DNA of 22,931 nucleotides from CAVSUR01 sp052143655. Its GTDB lineage: Bacteria; Actinomycetota; Actinomycetes; Streptosporangiales; Streptosporangiaceae. The notes beneath the pieces were generated by a model. The model searched no databases, had not been told where the DNA came from, and saw only the letters and a list, made by a program, of their open reading frames with translations. The position numbers were made by a program, and so were the translations under genes. Below are positions 21,413-22,931 of the stretch, piece after piece (position 1 is the stretch's first letter; each line of letters starts with the position of its first letter). The stretch covers positions 1 through 22,931 of the forward strand of contig JBKQSL010000083.1 in NCBI GenBank assembly GCA_052143655.1, written 5' to 3'.

Positions 21413-22914
21413 GGCGCGGCTCCGCCCGGCCGCCCGCCGCCGGTGCCGCCGGCGGCGACGGCGCACGCGAACCGGGCGGCCTCGGCGTTGGCGGCGAACA
21501 CGTGCGCCCCGGCCGCCTGCAGCGCCCGCGCCTGCGCCGCCAGGTCCTGCGGGTCGGCGGCGGTCCCGATCAGCGACACCACCACCGTCACCGGCCGGGC
21601 CGCCCGCGCGGCGGCGATCACCGGCGCCAGTTCGGCCGCGGGATCGGGGTGCGCGCCGTGCCCGAGCACCACGTCGAGGAGGATCACCCCGGCAGCCGGG
21701 CCGGCGGCCTCGGCGGCCAGCCGCTCCAGCCGCAGCGACTGGTCGATCATCGGGTGCGGCCGGCCGTCGGTGAGCTCGTCGTCCCCGAAGTCGATCATCA
21801 GGTGGCCGTCCGGCGCCGCCTGCGGGCCGCAGTGCCACTCCGGCCGCAGCGGCACGTTCGACCGGATCGGGCCGAGCCGCTCGCTGGCGATGACCATCGC
21901 CTCCTCGCACAGCGTGCCGCCGGCGAACAGGCCGCGCAGCCCGCCGTCCGGCGGCCCGGCCGTGCTGGCCGGCCCGGGCCAGCGCGGCCACGCCGGGACG
22001 TCCCGGCGCAGGGCGCGCAGCGCCGCCCCGGCCGCGGCGGTGAGGTCCGGCTCACCCGGGGCCACGAGCGCGAACTGCACCGGGGTGGCCAGCGCCGCTG
22101 CCCGGGCCTGCAGGTCCGCGGCGACGGCCGGGGCAGGCGGCTTGGACACCACGACGATCAGCGCGGTCGCCGGGTCCTCGTCCAGCGCGGCCAGCGCCGC
22201 CCGGGCCGACCGGCCGCCGACGGCCGCCGACAGGTCCCGGCCGCCGACTCCGAGGACCGCGCTCACGCCGGTGCCGGCCGCGGCCAGCAGGCACATCAGC
22301 TGCTGGGCGCCGGTGCCCGAGGCGGCCACCAGCCCGACCGGGCCCGGGCCGACCGCGTTCGCGAAGCCGAGCCCGATCCCGCCGACGACCGCTGCCCCGC
22401 AGTCGGGCCCGAGCACCAGCAGCCCGCGCTGCGCCGCGGCATCCTTCAGCATGATCTCCTGCTCGACCGGGACGTTGTCGGAGAAGATCATCACGTCGCA
22501 GCCGGCGTCGAGCGCGTCCATTGCCTCGGTGAAGGCGTGCCGCCCCGGTACCGACACCAGCGCCAGCCCCGGGCCGGCGGCCCGCGCGGCGGCGCCGGTC
22601 GTGCGCGCCGCGGCGGCCGCGAGCGGGCCGCCCGCAGATGCCGGGCGCCGGGCCAGGGCGGCCTCGATCACGGCCAGCGCGCCGGCCAGGGCGGCGGCCT
22701 CGCGGGCGCGCACGGCGATGAGCAGGTCGTTCGCGGTCGCCGCGGCCGGGGCCGGCAGGCCAAGCCCGGCCAGCAGGCCCAGGTTCAGCTCGGTGGCCAT
22801 CGCGACCAGCGCCGCATCGACCCCGCCCGCCTGCCGGGCCGCCGCGCTGGCCTGCATCAGCGTCACCGAGTCGGCGTAGGCGCCCGGCCGGGCCTCGACA
22901 TGCTCCGCGCTCAT
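21409..22914 (-). CDS. FdrA family protein (AllF-like)
   Basis: A 501-residue FdrA protein, related to the acyl-CoA synthetase (NDP-forming)/succinyl-CoA synthetase alpha fold. The N-terminal FdrA signature is RPGAYADSVTLMQASAAARQ (9-28). A CoA-ligase-like core follows: VMIFSDNVPVEQEIMLKDAA, RGLLVLGPDCGAAVVGGIGLGFAN and VGLVAASGTGAQQLMCLL. Towards the C-terminus LRGLFAGGTLCEEAM and HLMIDFGDDELTDGRPHPMIDQSLR precede GVILLDVVLGHGAHPDPA. It is a subunit of the carbamoyl-transfer enzyme together with the DUF1116 protein. ATG at 22914 is 17 bp from the window end, so no promoter can be seen. A DUF2877 (YlbF/AllH-like) and a carbamate kinase gene would be expected nearby but are not in the window. 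Confidence 0.93.
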   Translation of the reverse strand: MSAEHVEARPGAYADSVTLMQASAAARQAGGVDAALVAMATELNLGLLAGLGLPAPAAATANDLLIAVRAREAAALAGALAVIEAALARRPASAGGPLAAAAARTTGAAARAAGPGLALVSVPGRHAFTEAMDALDAGCDVMIFSDNVPVEQEIMLKDAAAQRGLLVLGPDCGAAVVGGIGLGFANAVGPGPVGLVAASGTGAQQLMCLLAAAGTGVSAVLGVGGRDLSAAVGGRSARAALAALDEDPATALIVVVSKPPAPAVAADLQARAAALATPVQFALVAPGEPDLTAAAGAALRALRRDVPAWPRWPGPASTAGPPDGGLRGLFAGGTLCEEAMVIASERLGPIRSNVPLRPEWHCGPQAAPDGHLMIDFGDDELTDGRPHPMIDQSLRLERLAAEAAGPAAGVILLDVVLGHGAHPDPAAELAPVIAAARAARPVTVVVSLIGTAADPQDLAAQARALQAAGAHVFAANAEAARFACAVAAGGTGGGRPGGAAP

Positions 22915-22931
22915 GACCCGATCACCCTACT

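Noticed and set aside
21413..21991. N-terminal extension of the DUF1116 frame
   Set aside because: The extension is an out-of-frame reading of FdrA; the GTG at 21412 with the 4-bp overlap gives the start where family homology begins.
19850..22879. 1009-residue plus-strand open frame
   Set aside because: Antisense to DUF1116 and FdrA genes, which show full family motifs; the translation is repetitive and matches nothing.

Overview
The window is very GC-rich with strong G/C preference at third codon positions. It uses GTG as well as ATG starts and is packed with actinobacterial families (Lrp, LacI and large ATPase-LuxR regulators, a SpoIIE-type phosphatase, a DUF1992 protein). It is most likely chromosomal DNA of a high-GC actinomycete in the Streptomyces/Streptosporangiales sphere; the species cannot be named from sequence. 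I found no rRNA, tRNA, CRISPR array, insertion sequence or phage module.

Layout, left to right. (a) 1-1373: the start of an ABC-transporter ATPase gene (minus, cut by the window edge) is divergent from a two-gene unit, an SPFH/band-7 membrane protein and a small ribbon-helix-helix protein. An AT-rich cluster of TGATAC/GTATCA repeats lies between them. (b) 1374-3519: convergent to that, an MDR-family NADPH oxidoreductase, a C-terminal relic of a probable MFS transporter, and a thiol (cysteine) dioxygenase, all minus. (c) 3689-5481: a stand-alone 5'-3' exonuclease convergent with a SpoIIE/PP2C phosphatase. (d) 5630-8379: an M24 peptidase overlapping an acyl-CoA dehydrogenase, then an Lrp/AsnC regulator, probably one catabolic unit. 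(e) 8405-12566: a half-length adenylate-forming (AMP-binding) protein with a degraded nucleotide loop, a hairpin-rich 415-bp spacer, and a 971-residue NB-ARC-like/LuxR regulator carrying an in-frame pentapeptide minisatellite. (f) 12676-18358: a 1502-residue GH38 alpha-mannosidase divergent from its likely LacI-family regulator. (g) 18370-19926: a GT39-type glycosyltransferase relic with a large internal deletion, a DUF1992 protein, a two-helix membrane protein and a possible tiny ORF. (h) 19973-22914: DUF1116 (YlbE/AllG-like) and FdrA (AllF-like) genes overlapping by 4 bp, a partial oxamate carbamoyltransferase-type purine-catabolism operon that probably continues beyond the right edge.

The genes are a mosaic of small catabolic and regulatory units, not one system. 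Three look least explained. One is the SPFH plus ribbon-helix-helix unit with its shared operator-like region. The second is the truncated adenylate-forming protein with a lost P-loop signature. The third is the FdrA-DUF1116 pair outside its best-known enterobacterial setting. Two gene relics and two repeat-bearing coding regions indicate ongoing local gene erosion and slippage.
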